From an uncultured Eubacteriales bacterium (GTDB taxonomy: Bacteria > Bacillota > Clostridia > Oscillospirales > Oscillospiraceae), in the NCBI GenBank assembly GCA_900544295.1, contig UQUO01000005.1:62001-126000 (forward strand): a stretch of 64,000 bases of DNA, read 5' to 3'. Of this stretch, positions 35,534-44,432 are shown piece by piece. Numbering within the stretch: position 1 is the first letter of the stretch; each line of letters starts with the position of its first letter. Made by a program: the position numbers and the translations under genes. Under the pieces are notes generated by a model. The model searched no databases. It was not told where the DNA came from and was given only the letters and a program-made list of their open reading frames with translations.

Positions 35534-37261
35534 TCAATAGGTATAGGTAGCCGACGCGAGGGTGATGTCGGTGTAGTAGAAGTTGACTATCTGGTCGTAG
35601 GTAAAGCCGTAAGTCTTGGCCATGGCGTAGGCGCCGAACTGGCTCATACCGAGGCTGTGGCCCCAGCCGCTGCCGATGAAAGTGACGCTGTCGCCATTTT
35701 CGCTTATCTCAAAGGAGATGCTCTTCAGGCCCAGCGTAGAGGTGCAGAATTCATAGCAGGCCTTCCCGCTGAAGCTGGCGCTGCGGCCGTTGGAGTCCGT
35801 GAGCTTCATGCCGATGACGTTGCCGGTGTCGGAGTAAGTGATCTCGATGCTGTCCGCAGAGGCGATGGAGAAACCAAGGGTATTCGCCTTTTCAGCCAAC
35901 TGGCTGCGTGTCAAGGTGTCGGTCCAGCTGCTGTTGGCGTTTATGCTCGCGGCAGCAGCCTCAAAGCTGTCCACCTTGCCGCGCAGATAGCCCACGGCGT
36001 TGCCTGTGATGTTCTCGCTGTCCTCCGTCGCGCCGCCGTTGGAGGAGCAGTACATGGCTGAAATAGGCTCGCCCGCGTAAAGTATGTAGATGCCGGCGGT
36101 CTGTTCCACAGCGGCGTCCGAGGTACTTGTCGCGCCGGTGAGTCCGCGGTAGACCTGGCTGTAGGTGTCGTTCGTCACGTCAAAGCCGTAGTAGGAGTTG
36201 GCGTTGAAATGGCTTGCGGCGTAGGTGCGGGCGCAGAGGGCCTGGGCCTTGAGGGCCTCTATGGGCCAGCTGCCGCTCATCTCGTAGGGGATGACGCCTT
36301 TGACGTAGTCCTCGATGTCAACTATGTTTATGACAGTGAGCTTGTCTCCGCTGCGGCGGACGTATTCAAAGTCGCCGTGGTAGCGGTAGCCCTTGAACCA
36401 GGTGACGGCAGGCTCATAGCTGGTCTGCGGGCTGACGGCGAGGTTCAGATCCTTGCCGCAGTCGAACTCAAATAGTATGGTCCCGTCCGTCGTGCGGCAT
36501 ACTGTGACGCAGTACTGCGAGGCGGTGTAGACCTGGCCGCCGGTACCGGACCAGCTGAGGGCGGCCTGCGCCTCGGCGGAGGTAGCATAGCTGCCGTAAA
36601 GGGCGTAATAAGCGCCGTTGTAGTAGGCCGGGAAACCGCCGTATTGCGAAGCGGCGTTGGCCGCCTCCTCAAAGCTCATGTAGCTGCCCGGCAGGAGGAT
36701 GTGGTAGCAGCCGAGGCTCGCGCCGCTGCTGATGGTGACGTTTTTGTCCATCGCCATGGTTATGGCCGTCTCGGTTGTGTAGCCGACCTGGTGAAAGATG
36801 CGGTTGGAGTCGTAATACCCGAAGAGATAGCCGCTGCCGACATCGTTTTCAAGGTTGGCGGACTCAAGCGTACTGTTGCGGATGCTGCTCGTGCCGTCGT
36901 AGTAGTAGAGGCCGACACGGAACTTGGAATAGGGCAGGCTTATCCGCCCGGTCACGGAAAGGTGCTCCGGCGTAGGCGAGACCTCGTCCCTGCCCGGGCG
37001 AGTCGAGGAGCCGGAGGAACCGGAGCTGCCGCCCACGGTGGTAAGGCCGTCCGCCGTCATGACAGCGGCGTCACCCGAAACAAAAGAGGTGCCGCCCTCC
37101 CCTATCGCGTAGGCTGAGCCGAGGCCCCCGGTCAGGACGCTGTTCGAGTCGTTAACATAGATATCCCCCGCAGCGGCCGCCGGAACAGCCGGAAATAGCC
37201 CCGCGATGAACAGCAGGGCCAGTATAAATGCGGGTATGGCGTTCAATCTCTTCATTTTCAT
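35534..37261 (-). CDS. Secreted SpoIID/LytB-domain lytic transglycosylase
   Basis: 575 residues. A signal peptide (about 1-32) is followed by a Gly/Ser-rich stretch, a SPOR-like segment (about 175-225, [22 protein letters not shown]) and the SpoIID domain. The catalytic Glu is in [39 protein letters not shown] and [17 protein letters not shown] are typical. SpoIID cleaves glycan strands during engulfment; the longer LytB-like forms with extra domains may act in vegetative cells, and the sigma-A promoter here agrees with the second. ATG 37261 follows AAAGGTGAAC. Confidence 0.88.
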   Translation of the reverse strand: MKMKRLNAIPAFILALLFIAGLFPAVPAAAAGDIYVNDSNSVLTGGLGSAYAIGEGGTSFVSGDAAVMTADGLTTVGGSSGSSGSSTRPGRDEVSPTPEHLSVTGRISLPYSKFRVGLYYYDGTSSIRNSTLESANLENDVGSGYLFGYYDSNRIFHQVGYTTETAITMAMDKNVTISSGASLGCYHILLPGSYMSFEEAANAASQYGGFPAYYNGAYYALYGSYATSAEAQAALSWSGTGGQVYTASQYCVTVCRTTDGTILFEFDCGKDLNLAVSPQTSYEPAVTWFKGYRYHGDFEYVRRSGDKLTVINIVDIEDYVKGVIPYEMSGSWPIEALKAQALCARTYAASHFNANSYYGFDVTNDTYSQVYRGLTGATSTSDAAVEQTAGIYILYAGEPISAMYCSSNGGATEDSENITGNAVGYLRGKVDSFEAAAASINANSSWTDTLTRSQLAEKANTLGFSIASADSIEITYSDTGNVIGMKLTDSNGRSASFSGKACYEFCTSTLGLKSISFEISENGDSVTFIGSGWGHSLGMSQFGAYAMAKTYGFTYDQIVNFYYTDITLASATYTY

Positions 37262-37282
37262 TTGTTCACCTTTTGACGTTTG

Positions 37283-37311
37283 TTGACTGGCATAAATGCA
37301 GGTGGTAAAAT
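37283..37311 (+). promoter_or_regulatory. Distal sigma-A promoter candidate of asd-dapA-dapB
   Basis: TTGACT (37283-37288), 17 bases, TAAAAT (37306-37311). A transcript from here would have a leader of about 150 bases. Confidence 0.5.
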
Positions 37312-37363
37312 ATTAAATTGCTAAAGGGCCAACAGGTTATTGCCTTTTTCGACTTATTATGTC

Positions 37364-37392
37364 ATTATAAAGGCTGATACAGAGAATTGCAA
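37364..37392 (-). promoter_or_regulatory. Sigma-A promoter of the SpoIID gene
   Basis: TTGCAA (37392-37387), 17 bases, TATAAT (37369-37364) on the minus strand. Confidence 0.6.
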
Positions 37393-37414
37393 GCGTTATG
37401 TCACCCGGTATTAT
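37387..37414 (+). promoter_or_regulatory. Proximal promoter of asd-dapA-dapB sharing a palindromic -35
   Basis: The same TTGCAA (37387-37392) is followed on the plus strand after 16 bases by TATTAT (37409-37414), giving a leader of about 48 bases. Confidence 0.5.
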
Positions 37415-37467
37415 TTAACTGGCCGGTGAATATACTGTTTCGCATGGCTGAAAGGAAGGAATTTGGC

Positions 37468-38553
37468 ATGGAGAAACTCAAAGTCGGAGTCATCGGAGGA
37501 ACCGGCATGGTCGGCCAGCGCTACGTGACGCTGATAGCCAACCACCCGTGGTTCGAGCTGGCCGCCATCGCGGCGAGCGCCCGCAGCGCGGGCAAAACCT
37601 ATGAGGAGGCCGTGGGCGCCAAGTGGGCTCTTGACGACCCCATGCCTGAGTGCGCGAAGAAGCTCGTCGTCAAGAACGCCGCGGACGTCGCGGACGTGGT
37701 AAAAGACGTCGATTTTGTCTTCTCCGCCGTCGATATGAAGAAAGAGGAGATCCTCGCGCTTGAGGAGGAGTATGCCAAGGCCGAGTGCCCCGTCGTCTCC
37801 AACAACAGCGCCAACCGCTGGACCCCGGACGTGCCGATGGTCATACCCGAGATAAACCCGGAGCATTTCGCCGTCATCGCGGACCAGAAGAAGCGCCTTG
37901 GCACCAAGCGCGGCTTTATCGCCGTCAAGTCCAACTGCTCCATCCAGAGCTATGTTCCCGCCCTCTCCCCCTTCAGGGATACCTTCGGCCTCGACAAGAT
38001 CCTTGTCTGCACCTACCAGGCAATATCCGGCGCAGGCAAGACCTTCAAGACCTGGCCCGAGATGGTCGATAACGTCATCCCCTACATTGGCGGCGAAGAG
38101 GAGAAGAGCGAGCAGGAGCCCATGAAGGTCTGGGGCCGCGTGGAAAACGGCGTCATCGTGAACGCGAAAAAGCCGCTCATCACCGCCCAGTGCCTGCGCG
38201 TCGCCGCAGCGAACGGCCACATGGCCGCAGTGTTTGTGAGCTTCGACAAGAAGCCCACGATGGACGAGATGAAGGCCGTCTGGGCGTCCTATAAGGGCCG
38301 CGCCCAGGAGCTGGAGCTGCCCAGCGCGCCGAAGCAGTTCCTGCGCTATTTCGAGGAGCCTGACCGTCCGCAGACGAGGCTCGACCGTATGAACGAGGGC
38401 GGCATGCAGATAAGCATCGGCCGCCTGCGCCCCGACACGCAGTATGACTACAAGTTCGTCTGCCTCTCTCACAACACCCTGCGCGGCGCCGCCGGCGGGG
38501 CCGTCGAGCTGGCCGAGCTGCTCTGCGCCGAGGGTTATATAAGCGCAAAATAA
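37468..38553 (+). CDS. asd: Aspartate-semialdehyde dehydrogenase
   Basis: 361 residues. It reduces aspartyl phosphate to aspartate semialdehyde for lysine, threonine, methionine and diaminopimelate. The NADP loop GVIGGTGMVGQRYV (about residues 6-19) and the catalytic Cys in VKSNCSIQSYVPAL are visible. The length and the C-terminal GRLRPDTQYDYKFV place it with the yeast/archaeal-type Asd rather than the usual E. coli type. ATG 37468 follows GGAAGGAATTTGGC; the frame is open further upstream without a good start. First of three genes. Confidence 0.93.
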   Translation: MEKLKVGVIGGTGMVGQRYVTLIANHPWFELAAIAASARSAGKTYEEAVGAKWALDDPMPECAKKLVVKNAADVADVVKDVDFVFSAVDMKKEEILALEEEYAKAECPVVSNNSANRWTPDVPMVIPEINPEHFAVIADQKKRLGTKRGFIAVKSNCSIQSYVPALSPFRDTFGLDKILVCTYQAISGAGKTFKTWPEMVDNVIPYIGGEEEKSEQEPMKVWGRVENGVIVNAKKPLITAQCLRVAAANGHMAAVFVSFDKKPTMDEMKAVWASYKGRAQELELPSAPKQFLRYFEEPDRPQTRLDRMNEGGMQISIGRLRPDTQYDYKFVCLSHNTLRGAAGGAVELAELLCAEGYISAK

Positions 38554-38581
38554 GCCCTAACATCTGAAGGAGGTTTGTAAA

Positions 38582-39472
38582 ATGGCCAAGACACCGATAT
38601 TCACCGGCTCATGTACCGCCATAGTCACGCCATACCTCGAAAACGGCGTCGATTACGAGAAATATGCCGAACTCATCGACTTCCAGTACGAGGGCGGCAC
38701 CTCCGCCATCCTCGTCTGCGGCACGACGGGCGAGAACCCGACGCACACCGAGGAAGAGCACAACAAGCTCGTCGAGCTCACCGTAAAGAAATGCGCCGGG
38801 CGCATGAAGACCATCGTCGGCGTCGGCGGCTATAATACCGCCCACGTCCTGGAGCAGGCCAAGCAGGCCGAAGCCTGCGGCGCGGACGGCATCCTCATGG
38901 TCACGCCCTACTATAACAAGAGCACCCAGAAGGGCCTAATAGAGCACTTCACCTACGTCGCTGACAGGGTCAGCGTGCCGATGATCCTCTACAACGTCCC
39001 CGGCCGCACCGGCATAGGCATCAAGCCCGCCACCTACAAGGTCCTCTCCAAGCACCCGAACATCAACGGCGTCAAGGAGGCCAGCGGCAACATCGCCGAA
39101 TTCGCCCTCACCCGCTCCATATGCGGGGATGACCTGGTGTTCTGGTCCGGCAACGACTCAGACACCGTGCCGATGATGGCTCTTGGCGCCGTTGGCGTCA
39201 TATCCGTGGCCTCGAACATCATCCCCAAGGACGTGGCTAAGCTCTGCGAGCTGGGCCTCGCGGGCGACTTCAAGGCCGCCGCCGCGGAGTATTTCCGCCT
39301 GGCCGACTTCTTCGACAAGCTCTTCATCGAGACGAACCCCATCCCCGTCAAGACCGCCATGAACGTTGCGGGCATGAACGTCGGCAAGCTGCGTCTGCCC
39401 CTCGTTGATATGGACCCGGCCAACCTTGAAAAGCTCAAGGTCTCCATGCGCGGCGTGGGCCTCGAAGTGTAA
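38582..39472 (+). CDS. dapA: 4-hydroxy-tetrahydrodipicolinate synthase
   Basis: A 296-residue TIM barrel condensing pyruvate with aspartate semialdehyde. Visible motifs are GTTGENPTHTEEEH (about 45-58), the catalytic Tyr in ILYNVPGRTGIG and the Schiff-base Lys in INGVKEASGN (about residue 164). It supplies diaminopimelate for the wall and dipicolinate for spores. Starts 28 bases after asd with a GGAGG site. Confidence 0.96.
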   Translation: MAKTPIFTGSCTAIVTPYLENGVDYEKYAELIDFQYEGGTSAILVCGTTGENPTHTEEEHNKLVELTVKKCAGRMKTIVGVGGYNTAHVLEQAKQAEACGADGILMVTPYYNKSTQKGLIEHFTYVADRVSVPMILYNVPGRTGIGIKPATYKVLSKHPNINGVKEASGNIAEFALTRSICGDDLVFWSGNDSDTVPMMALGAVGVISVASNIIPKDVAKLCELGLAGDFKAAAAEYFRLADFFDKLFIETNPIPVKTAMNVAGMNVGKLRLPLVDMDPANLEKLKVSMRGVGLEV

Positions 39473-39498
39473 TTCACAGATACAAAGAGGGAATCCAT

Positions 39499-40266
39499 AT
39501 GCTAAAGATGATAGTCTCCGGCTGCAACGGACACATGGGCCAATGTGTCGTGTGCGGCTGCGCGGAGCTGGAGGGCGTGGAGATAGTCGCGGGCTTCAAC
39601 CGCACGCCGGTGAAGAAGAACTGCTTCGAGGTCTATTCCGACCCCATGAGCTACGAGGGACCGGCGGACGTCGTCGTGGATTTCTCGAACCCCGCGAACC
39701 TTGACGGGCTGCTGGAGTTCTGCCTGCTGAGGAAGATACCCATAGTCCTGTGTACGACGGGTTACTCTGAGGAGCAGCTGAAGGACATTGAGAAAGCCGC
39801 GGCGCGCATACCGGTGTTCAAGTCCGGCAACATGTCGCTGGGAATAAACCTCATGATGCAGCTCGTGAAGCGGGCCTCCGCCGTGCTGGGCGAGAGTTTT
39901 GACGTCGAGATAGTGGAAAAGCACCACCGCCGCAAGGTGGACGCGCCGAGCGGCACGGCCCTGATGCTGGCAGACGCCGCCGCCTCTTCCCTGCCCTATA
40001 AAGCCGAGGAGGTCTTCGAGCGGCACAGTGTCCGGCAGCCTCGACGGCGCGAGGAGATAGGCATCTCCTCCATCCGCGGCGGCACCATCGTCGGCGAGCA
40101 CGAGGTCATCTTCGCCGGGCATGACGAGGTGTTCGAGATGAAGCACTCGGCGCTCTCCCGCGAGGTCTTTGCCAGCGGCGCAATAGCCGCGGCGAGGTTT
40201 ATCGCCGGGGTAAAGGCTCCGGGCATGTATAACATGGACGACTTGCTCAGAGATGTCATGAAATGA
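39499..40266 (+). CDS. dapB: 4-hydroxy-tetrahydrodipicolinate reductase
   Basis: 255 residues. N-terminal nucleotide loop GCNGHMGQCV; the family signature EKHHRRKVDAPSGTA (about 138-152) holds the catalytic His and Lys. It reduces the DapA product with NAD(P)H. The final gene of asd-dapA-dapB, followed by a terminator. Confidence 0.96.
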   Translation: MLKMIVSGCNGHMGQCVVCGCAELEGVEIVAGFNRTPVKKNCFEVYSDPMSYEGPADVVVDFSNPANLDGLLEFCLLRKIPIVLCTTGYSEEQLKDIEKAAARIPVFKSGNMSLGINLMMQLVKRASAVLGESFDVEIVEKHHRRKVDAPSGTALMLADAAASSLPYKAEEVFERHSVRQPRRREEIGISSIRGGTIVGEHEVIFAGHDEVFEMKHSALSREVFASGAIAAARFIAGVKAPGMYNMDDLLRDVMK

Positions 40267-40272
40267 AAAAGG

Positions 40273-40298
40273 CGCCCTCCGGGAGTTCCCGGAGGGCG
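40273..40298. terminator. Terminator of asd-dapA-dapB
   Basis: CGCCCTCCGGG (40273-40283) and CCCGGAGGGCG (40288-40298) with a 4-base loop, then TTGCTTTT. The gap to the converging HD gene is small, so it may serve both. Confidence 0.85.
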
Positions 40299-40316
40299 TT
40301 GCTTTTATATCTTATT

Positions 40317-40862
40317 TCACTCCGCAGTCATGGCTTCGAGCGTCATGGCGGCGAGCTCAGGCATCGTTATTCCCAGTAGCTCCGCCCCCTTGGCAATGAT
40401 GTCTCTGGAACAGCCTGCGGCGAACTTCTTGTCCTTGAACTTTTTCATAACGGACTTCGCGTCCATGCCTTCAAAACCAGTGGGGCGCATGAGGGAAGCG
40501 GCCCAGATGAGGCCCGTGAGCTCGTCCGTAGCAAAGAGTATCTTCTCCATATAGCGCTCCGGCTCGGCGTCGCTGCATATCCCCCAGCCGTGACTGACTA
40601 CGGCGTGAACAACGCCTGCGTCTATGTCCAGCTCGCGCAGCAGCACGTCAGCGCGCCTGCAGTGCTCCTCGGGCCATTGCTCGAAGTCTATGTCGTGCAG
40701 GATACCGACTGCCTGCCAATAGTCCTCCATGCCCGGGTCATACTTGCCGGCCAGGTAACGCATGACCTTGCCGACGGTCTCAGCGTGCTGGATGTGGAAG
40801 GCTTCTTTATTGTAGCGCTTGGTCAGTTCGAGGGCCTGTTCCGGCGTGGGAATATAGCTCAT
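40317..40862 (-). CDS. HD-domain protein (putative phosphohydrolase)
   Basis: 181 residues. The HD metal-site pattern is visible: His in HIQHAETVG (about 23-31), His-Asp in VGILHDIDFE (about 52-61), a His near VVSHGWG and Asp in FATDELTG. Related small HD proteins hydrolyse nucleotides or act as HDIG-type domains; the substrate is unknown. ATG 40862 follows GGAGGTAAGGAC. Single gene. Confidence 0.85.
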   Translation of the reverse strand: MSYIPTPEQALELTKRYNKEAFHIQHAETVGKVMRYLAGKYDPGMEDYWQAVGILHDIDFEQWPEEHCRRADVLLRELDIDAGVVHAVVSHGWGICSDAEPERYMEKILFATDELTGLIWAASLMRPTGFEGMDAKSVMKKFKDKKFAAGCSRDIIAKGAELLGITMPELAAMTLEAMTAE

Positions 40863-40924
40863 ATGTCCTTACCTCCACAAAACTTGATTGCATAATATTA
40901 CGCCAGTTTTGCGGAAAATGCAAG

Positions 40925-43495
40925 CTATTTCCCATCCTTATACCCGCACACGGCGCGGTTTGACACGGCGTCGAGCCAGCAGCGCAGGCCCTTCGGCTCC
41001 GTCACGCGGAACATATGGGCAAGCTCCGGCATGTTCGGGCATATCTCCGGAAACTTGTCTGGAAGCTCATCAAGCAGCTCCGGGCGGTAGCTGAGGGTGC
41101 GGCGGTCGTTCCATATGGCGCAGTAGAAGATCTCCGCCTCTACGAGGTCCTGGAACATGTGGCTGCCGTAGCTCAGCTCCGGCATGTAGCCCGCCCTGTC
41201 GTCCGACACCTCGCAGACCCCGGCAAAGCCCGAAATGTCCGCAAAACTGCACGGCACGCCCAGCTCCGGAGAGCTGGTGCCGAGCCTGCCCGGCGCGAGC
41301 AGGAGGATTTTCTTGTCCTTGCCCTTATAATAGCGGTTTATAAGCCCCACAGCTGTGGCGGCCATTCGTTTTTTGGAATAGGGATATTCGTAGTACGCCT
41401 TGGCGTCTATTTGGATAACGACGTCGATGTCCGTCACCGTGGACATGCCCATGGAGGAGTCGTCCAGGCTGAAGAAGGTGTCCTCCTCCGGTAGCTCCGG
41501 CACCACCACCTTGCCGCCCGGCTGGCCAACGTATAGCGGGCGGCATTGGAGCAGGTTTATGACAAAATCGCCGTATTCGTCCGTGTTGACGGCGTATTCG
41601 ATGTCAACCGGCGTGCCGTAGACGTTTTCCAGCGTCTTGAGCAGGGACTGCATGATTTGCGGGAAGCGCGTGCGCTCCAGCAGGCCCTGGCAGCTTATGA
41701 ACCAGACCTCGTCGCGGATGCCTATTTCACGCAGGGAGGCTTCGGCCTCATAGTCGCGCTCGAACATCAGGTCGTGAAACCAGTCGGGCAGGAAGTGGTG
41801 GACGACGTCCATGCTTACGCTGCGGAAGGCCTGGCGTTCGCGGTCGATGACGTCCACGTTGTGCTGGGAGAAGCGGTGCATATCCGCGACATTTGCGTGA
41901 GTGCGCGCAGCCGGGCGGTCGAGGTTTACGAGCCGCGGGTAGTCGTCCTCCGTCCTGTCCACCGCCTTGGTGCCGAGGCCGACGACAAGGCGAAGCATGC
42001 CCGCCGTGGGGTCGGCGTCGTGGCTGGTCTTGTAAAGGCAGCGGCTGTAACCCACGCCCGCGACTCCGGGCAGGTAGTACGGCCCGGCCCAGGAACCTGA
42101 GACGCGCTGGACGAGGATGGACATCTGCTCGTCCTTCTTCTCCAGCCCGCGCTGGAGGCGGTATTCCAGGGCGGAAATGTCCATTGTGCTGGCGTAGACC
42201 TTGCGCACTGCGTCTTCAAAGGCGGCCAGGCGCTTTTCCAGCGGCCCGAAGTTCACGCAGAACACGGACTCATACTTCCCCGCAAAGGCGTTGCCGAAGC
42301 CGTCCTCAAGAAAGCTCGAAGAGCGTACTATGATGGGGCTCTGCCCGTAGTACGAGAGCATGGCCTTGAACTGTTCGCGTATGTTCTCCGGGAAGCTGCC
42401 GGAGAGCAGGGCCTGCTTGAGCTCCTCCGCCTTGGCAAAGTAGCCCTCTTCAGTGCGCTGCTCTATGCGGGTCTTCCAGCAGTTGTTGCTGACGATGTAT
42501 GTGTAAAAGACATCGGAGCCTATATAGAATGAGTCATGCGGCTCGTTGTGCTCGCGGAAGTCCGGCAGGCAGACGTCGGCTATTTTGCGGGCCAGCAGCA
42601 TGCCGCAGGCTTTGCCGCCTATGGCGCCGCTGCCTATCATGCGGTCGCGCAGGGAGAAATAGTCCTTCGGCTCGAACAGCTGGTGGATGAGCTTTTGGAC
42701 GTGAGGGTCCTTGGACATCATGCTCTCAAGGATCTTGCGCTCAGTCTCGTCCCGGAACTTGCCCCGGCCGAATTCCAGCTTGGCCAGGGCGAAAAAGCGG
42801 TCGTGGCTGTCCAGGTTCTGGTCCTGCGTGTGGGCCGAGATGTCGTCCAGCAGCTTGTAGTAGCGGCTGAGGGCAACGCCGCCGTCCAGGGGCTTGAACG
42901 GGCCTCCGCTGCGGCTGACGTGCGGCAGGTAGATGTTGACGGACTCGCGGTCCATCGCCTTGAGCGTGTGTATGTACACAGCGCTGTCGCTGGTGTATAC
43001 GTCTATCAGCACCTGTGTCGTGTCGCGGATGCTGGCCATTGTCTCAAACGAGTGACGCCCGCGTATGACCGGGAAATAGGCCACAGTGTTCAGCTCATAG
43101 AGGTAGGGACAGGTGACGCGGAAGAAATTGCCCATCATCTGGTCCGTGTGCCAGGCGACCTGAAGCTCTGACAGGCAGTCGAAAATGTAAAATGCGCCCT
43201 CCCCTTCCTCGGTTATGCGGTTGTAGATGTTAACGGTGAAGGGCTCAAATCCCTGCATGGGGTCGAACTCAAATACCTTCAAGCCCGGTCCGGGGCTGAA
43301 CATACTCTCATGCCGCGTGTAGTGCATGTAAATAAGGTTGCGTCCATCCTTCATCGCCTGCCTTGCGAAAGCCTCCGCAAACAGGCGGTATTCATCCAGT
43401 CCCGACACCTGCCAGACCACGTTGTCGCCCATGCGGATGTAGTCGAACACCTCGTCCACACCGGGATATCCGCTCGGTATCCTCTCAAAAGCCAC
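40925..43495 (-). CDS. PEP-synthase/PPDK ATP-binding-domain protein with degenerate KaiC-like N-terminus
   Basis: 856 residues. The N-terminal part (about 1-210) starts SGYPGVDEVFDYIRMGDNVVWQVSG, shaped like a KaiC/RecA-type domain, but the P-loop GxxGxGKT is missing. From about 270 it has the PEP synthase/pyruvate phosphate dikinase ATP-binding domain: GSGAIGGKACGMLLARK, PIIVRSSSFLEDGFGNAFAGKYESV and, later, INLLQCRPLYV. The phosphohistidine and PEP-binding domains of true PPDK are not seen. So it may phosphorylate another partner or act as a regulator. GTG start at 43495 after AAAGGGAGG. Confidence 0.8.
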   Translation of the reverse strand: MAFERIPSGYPGVDEVFDYIRMGDNVVWQVSGLDEYRLFAEAFARQAMKDGRNLIYMHYTRHESMFSPGPGLKVFEFDPMQGFEPFTVNIYNRITEEGEGAFYIFDCLSELQVAWHTDQMMGNFFRVTCPYLYELNTVAYFPVIRGRHSFETMASIRDTTQVLIDVYTSDSAVYIHTLKAMDRESVNIYLPHVSRSGGPFKPLDGGVALSRYYKLLDDISAHTQDQNLDSHDRFFALAKLEFGRGKFRDETERKILESMMSKDPHVQKLIHQLFEPKDYFSLRDRMIGSGAIGGKACGMLLARKIADVCLPDFREHNEPHDSFYIGSDVFYTYIVSNNCWKTRIEQRTEEGYFAKAEELKQALLSGSFPENIREQFKAMLSYYGQSPIIVRSSSFLEDGFGNAFAGKYESVFCVNFGPLEKRLAAFEDAVRKVYASTMDISALEYRLQRGLEKKDEQMSILVQRVSGSWAGPYYLPGVAGVGYSRCLYKTSHDADPTAGMLRLVVGLGTKAVDRTEDDYPRLVNLDRPAARTHANVADMHRFSQHNVDVIDRERQAFRSVSMDVVHHFLPDWFHDLMFERDYEAEASLREIGIRDEVWFISCQGLLERTRFPQIMQSLLKTLENVYGTPVDIEYAVNTDEYGDFVINLLQCRPLYVGQPGGKVVVPELPEEDTFFSLDDSSMGMSTVTDIDVVIQIDAKAYYEYPYSKKRMAATAVGLINRYYKGKDKKILLLAPGRLGTSSPELGVPCSFADISGFAGVCEVSDDRAGYMPELSYGSHMFQDLVEAEIFYCAIWNDRRTLSYRPELLDELPDKFPEICPNMPELAHMFRVTEPKGLRCWLDAVSNRAVCGYKDGK

Positions 43496-43595
43496 GTTCT
43501 CGCCTCCCTTTTTGTCTGCTTTGCATATATTCTACTATATACCCGCCCGAATTTCACCACATTTTTTACATTTTTTCGCCGCGCCGCCAAAAAAA

Positions 43596-43619
43596 GGCCC
43601 CGCGCCTGCGCGCGGGGCC
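43596..43619 (-). terminator. Terminator of the zinc-ribbon/lipoprotein operon
   Basis: GGCCCCGCGC (43596-43605) and GCGCGGGGCC (43610-43619) with a 4-base loop; on the minus strand TTTTTTT follows. It ends the five-gene operon. Confidence 0.9.
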
Positions 43620-43664
43620 CGGAGGGGATGGGCCAAAGGCCGCTTGGAGGGGTCGGCTCTTTGG

Positions 43665-44420
43665 TCAGGAGTATTTTTCGCCTATGTAGATGCCCATGTT
43701 TCCGCCCTGGCAGACCATCTCGAACATCGCGCCGCCGCTGTTGAAGGCGCGGACGGCGTAACGCCCGCCGGACGCGGTCTGGTCGTCTATCGTCTCGTCC
43801 ACCGTGAAGCCCGCGGCCCTGACGTCGGCGTAGTAGAGCTTGCCCTGCTCCACCGTGACTCCGGCGTAGTAGACGGCCCAGTTGCTGCCGCCGCGGTTCT
43901 CGACGCGGCTGAGGGCGCCGACGCCCGGCTCGGGGATAAAGGCGGCGTACCCCGTCCCGGGGAAGCTGAGTTCATCGGTTTGGAGGTCGTCCCCGCCGAT
44001 GTTTATGACGTCGTCCCAGTCCGTGCCGCTTATCACGCCGCCGGACGGCGTCACGGCCGCCGGGCTCTCCCTGCCGCCGAACACGCCCGCCAGCCAGAGC
44101 ACTATCACGACGGCGATCAACGTTACGGCGGCGATGGCGGCTATGATGATAGCGTTCCTGCCTGCTCCGGCCTTCTTTGCGGGCTTTTCTGGCCGCGCGG
44201 GCCTCTGGCCCGCCGTCTGCGCCGCGCCGCCGTCACGCTGGGGCGCGCCGCACTTGGGGCAGAAGGCCGTGCCCGGCCTGAGCTGAGCTCCGCATCTCGC
44301 GCAGAAGGCCGCGGCCTCCTGCTCCTGCGGGGCGGGCTCCACATACTTGGCGCCGCACTCGCAGCAGAACAGCTCTCCGTCCTGTAGCTCCGCGCCGCAT
44401 TTGGGGCACATCCTTGACAT
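43665..44420 (-). CDS. Double zinc-ribbon membrane protein, unknown function
   Basis: 251 residues. Two zinc ribbons lie at the N-terminus (CPKCG...CCECG and CARCG...CPKCG, residues 5-60), then a basic linker, one membrane helix (about 90-112) and an outer domain (about 125-251). The ribbons would be in the cytoplasm and the rest outside. The outer domain reads like a small beta-rich fold with no motif that I know. ATG 44420 follows AAGGAGGTAAGACG. Last of five genes. Confidence 0.75.
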   Translation of the reverse strand: MSRMCPKCGAELQDGELFCCECGAKYVEPAPQEQEAAAFCARCGAQLRPGTAFCPKCGAPQRDGGAAQTAGQRPARPEKPAKKAGAGRNAIIIAAIAAVTLIAVVIVLWLAGVFGGRESPAAVTPSGGVISGTDWDDVINIGGDDLQTDELSFPGTGYAAFIPEPGVGALSRVENRGGSNWAVYYAGVTVEQGKLYYADVRAAGFTVDETIDDQTASGGRYAVRAFNSGGAMFEMVCQGGNMGIYIGEKYS

Positions 44421-44432
44421 CGTCTTACCTCC

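Noticed and set aside
37312..37467. Lysine riboswitch before asd-dapA-dapB
   Set aside because: The leader is 48 or about 150 bases, and I see neither the lysine-box core nor a terminator/antiterminator pair.
37411..38472. 353-codon open frame opposite asd
   Set aside because: Complement of a well-conserved gene, with no motif of its own.
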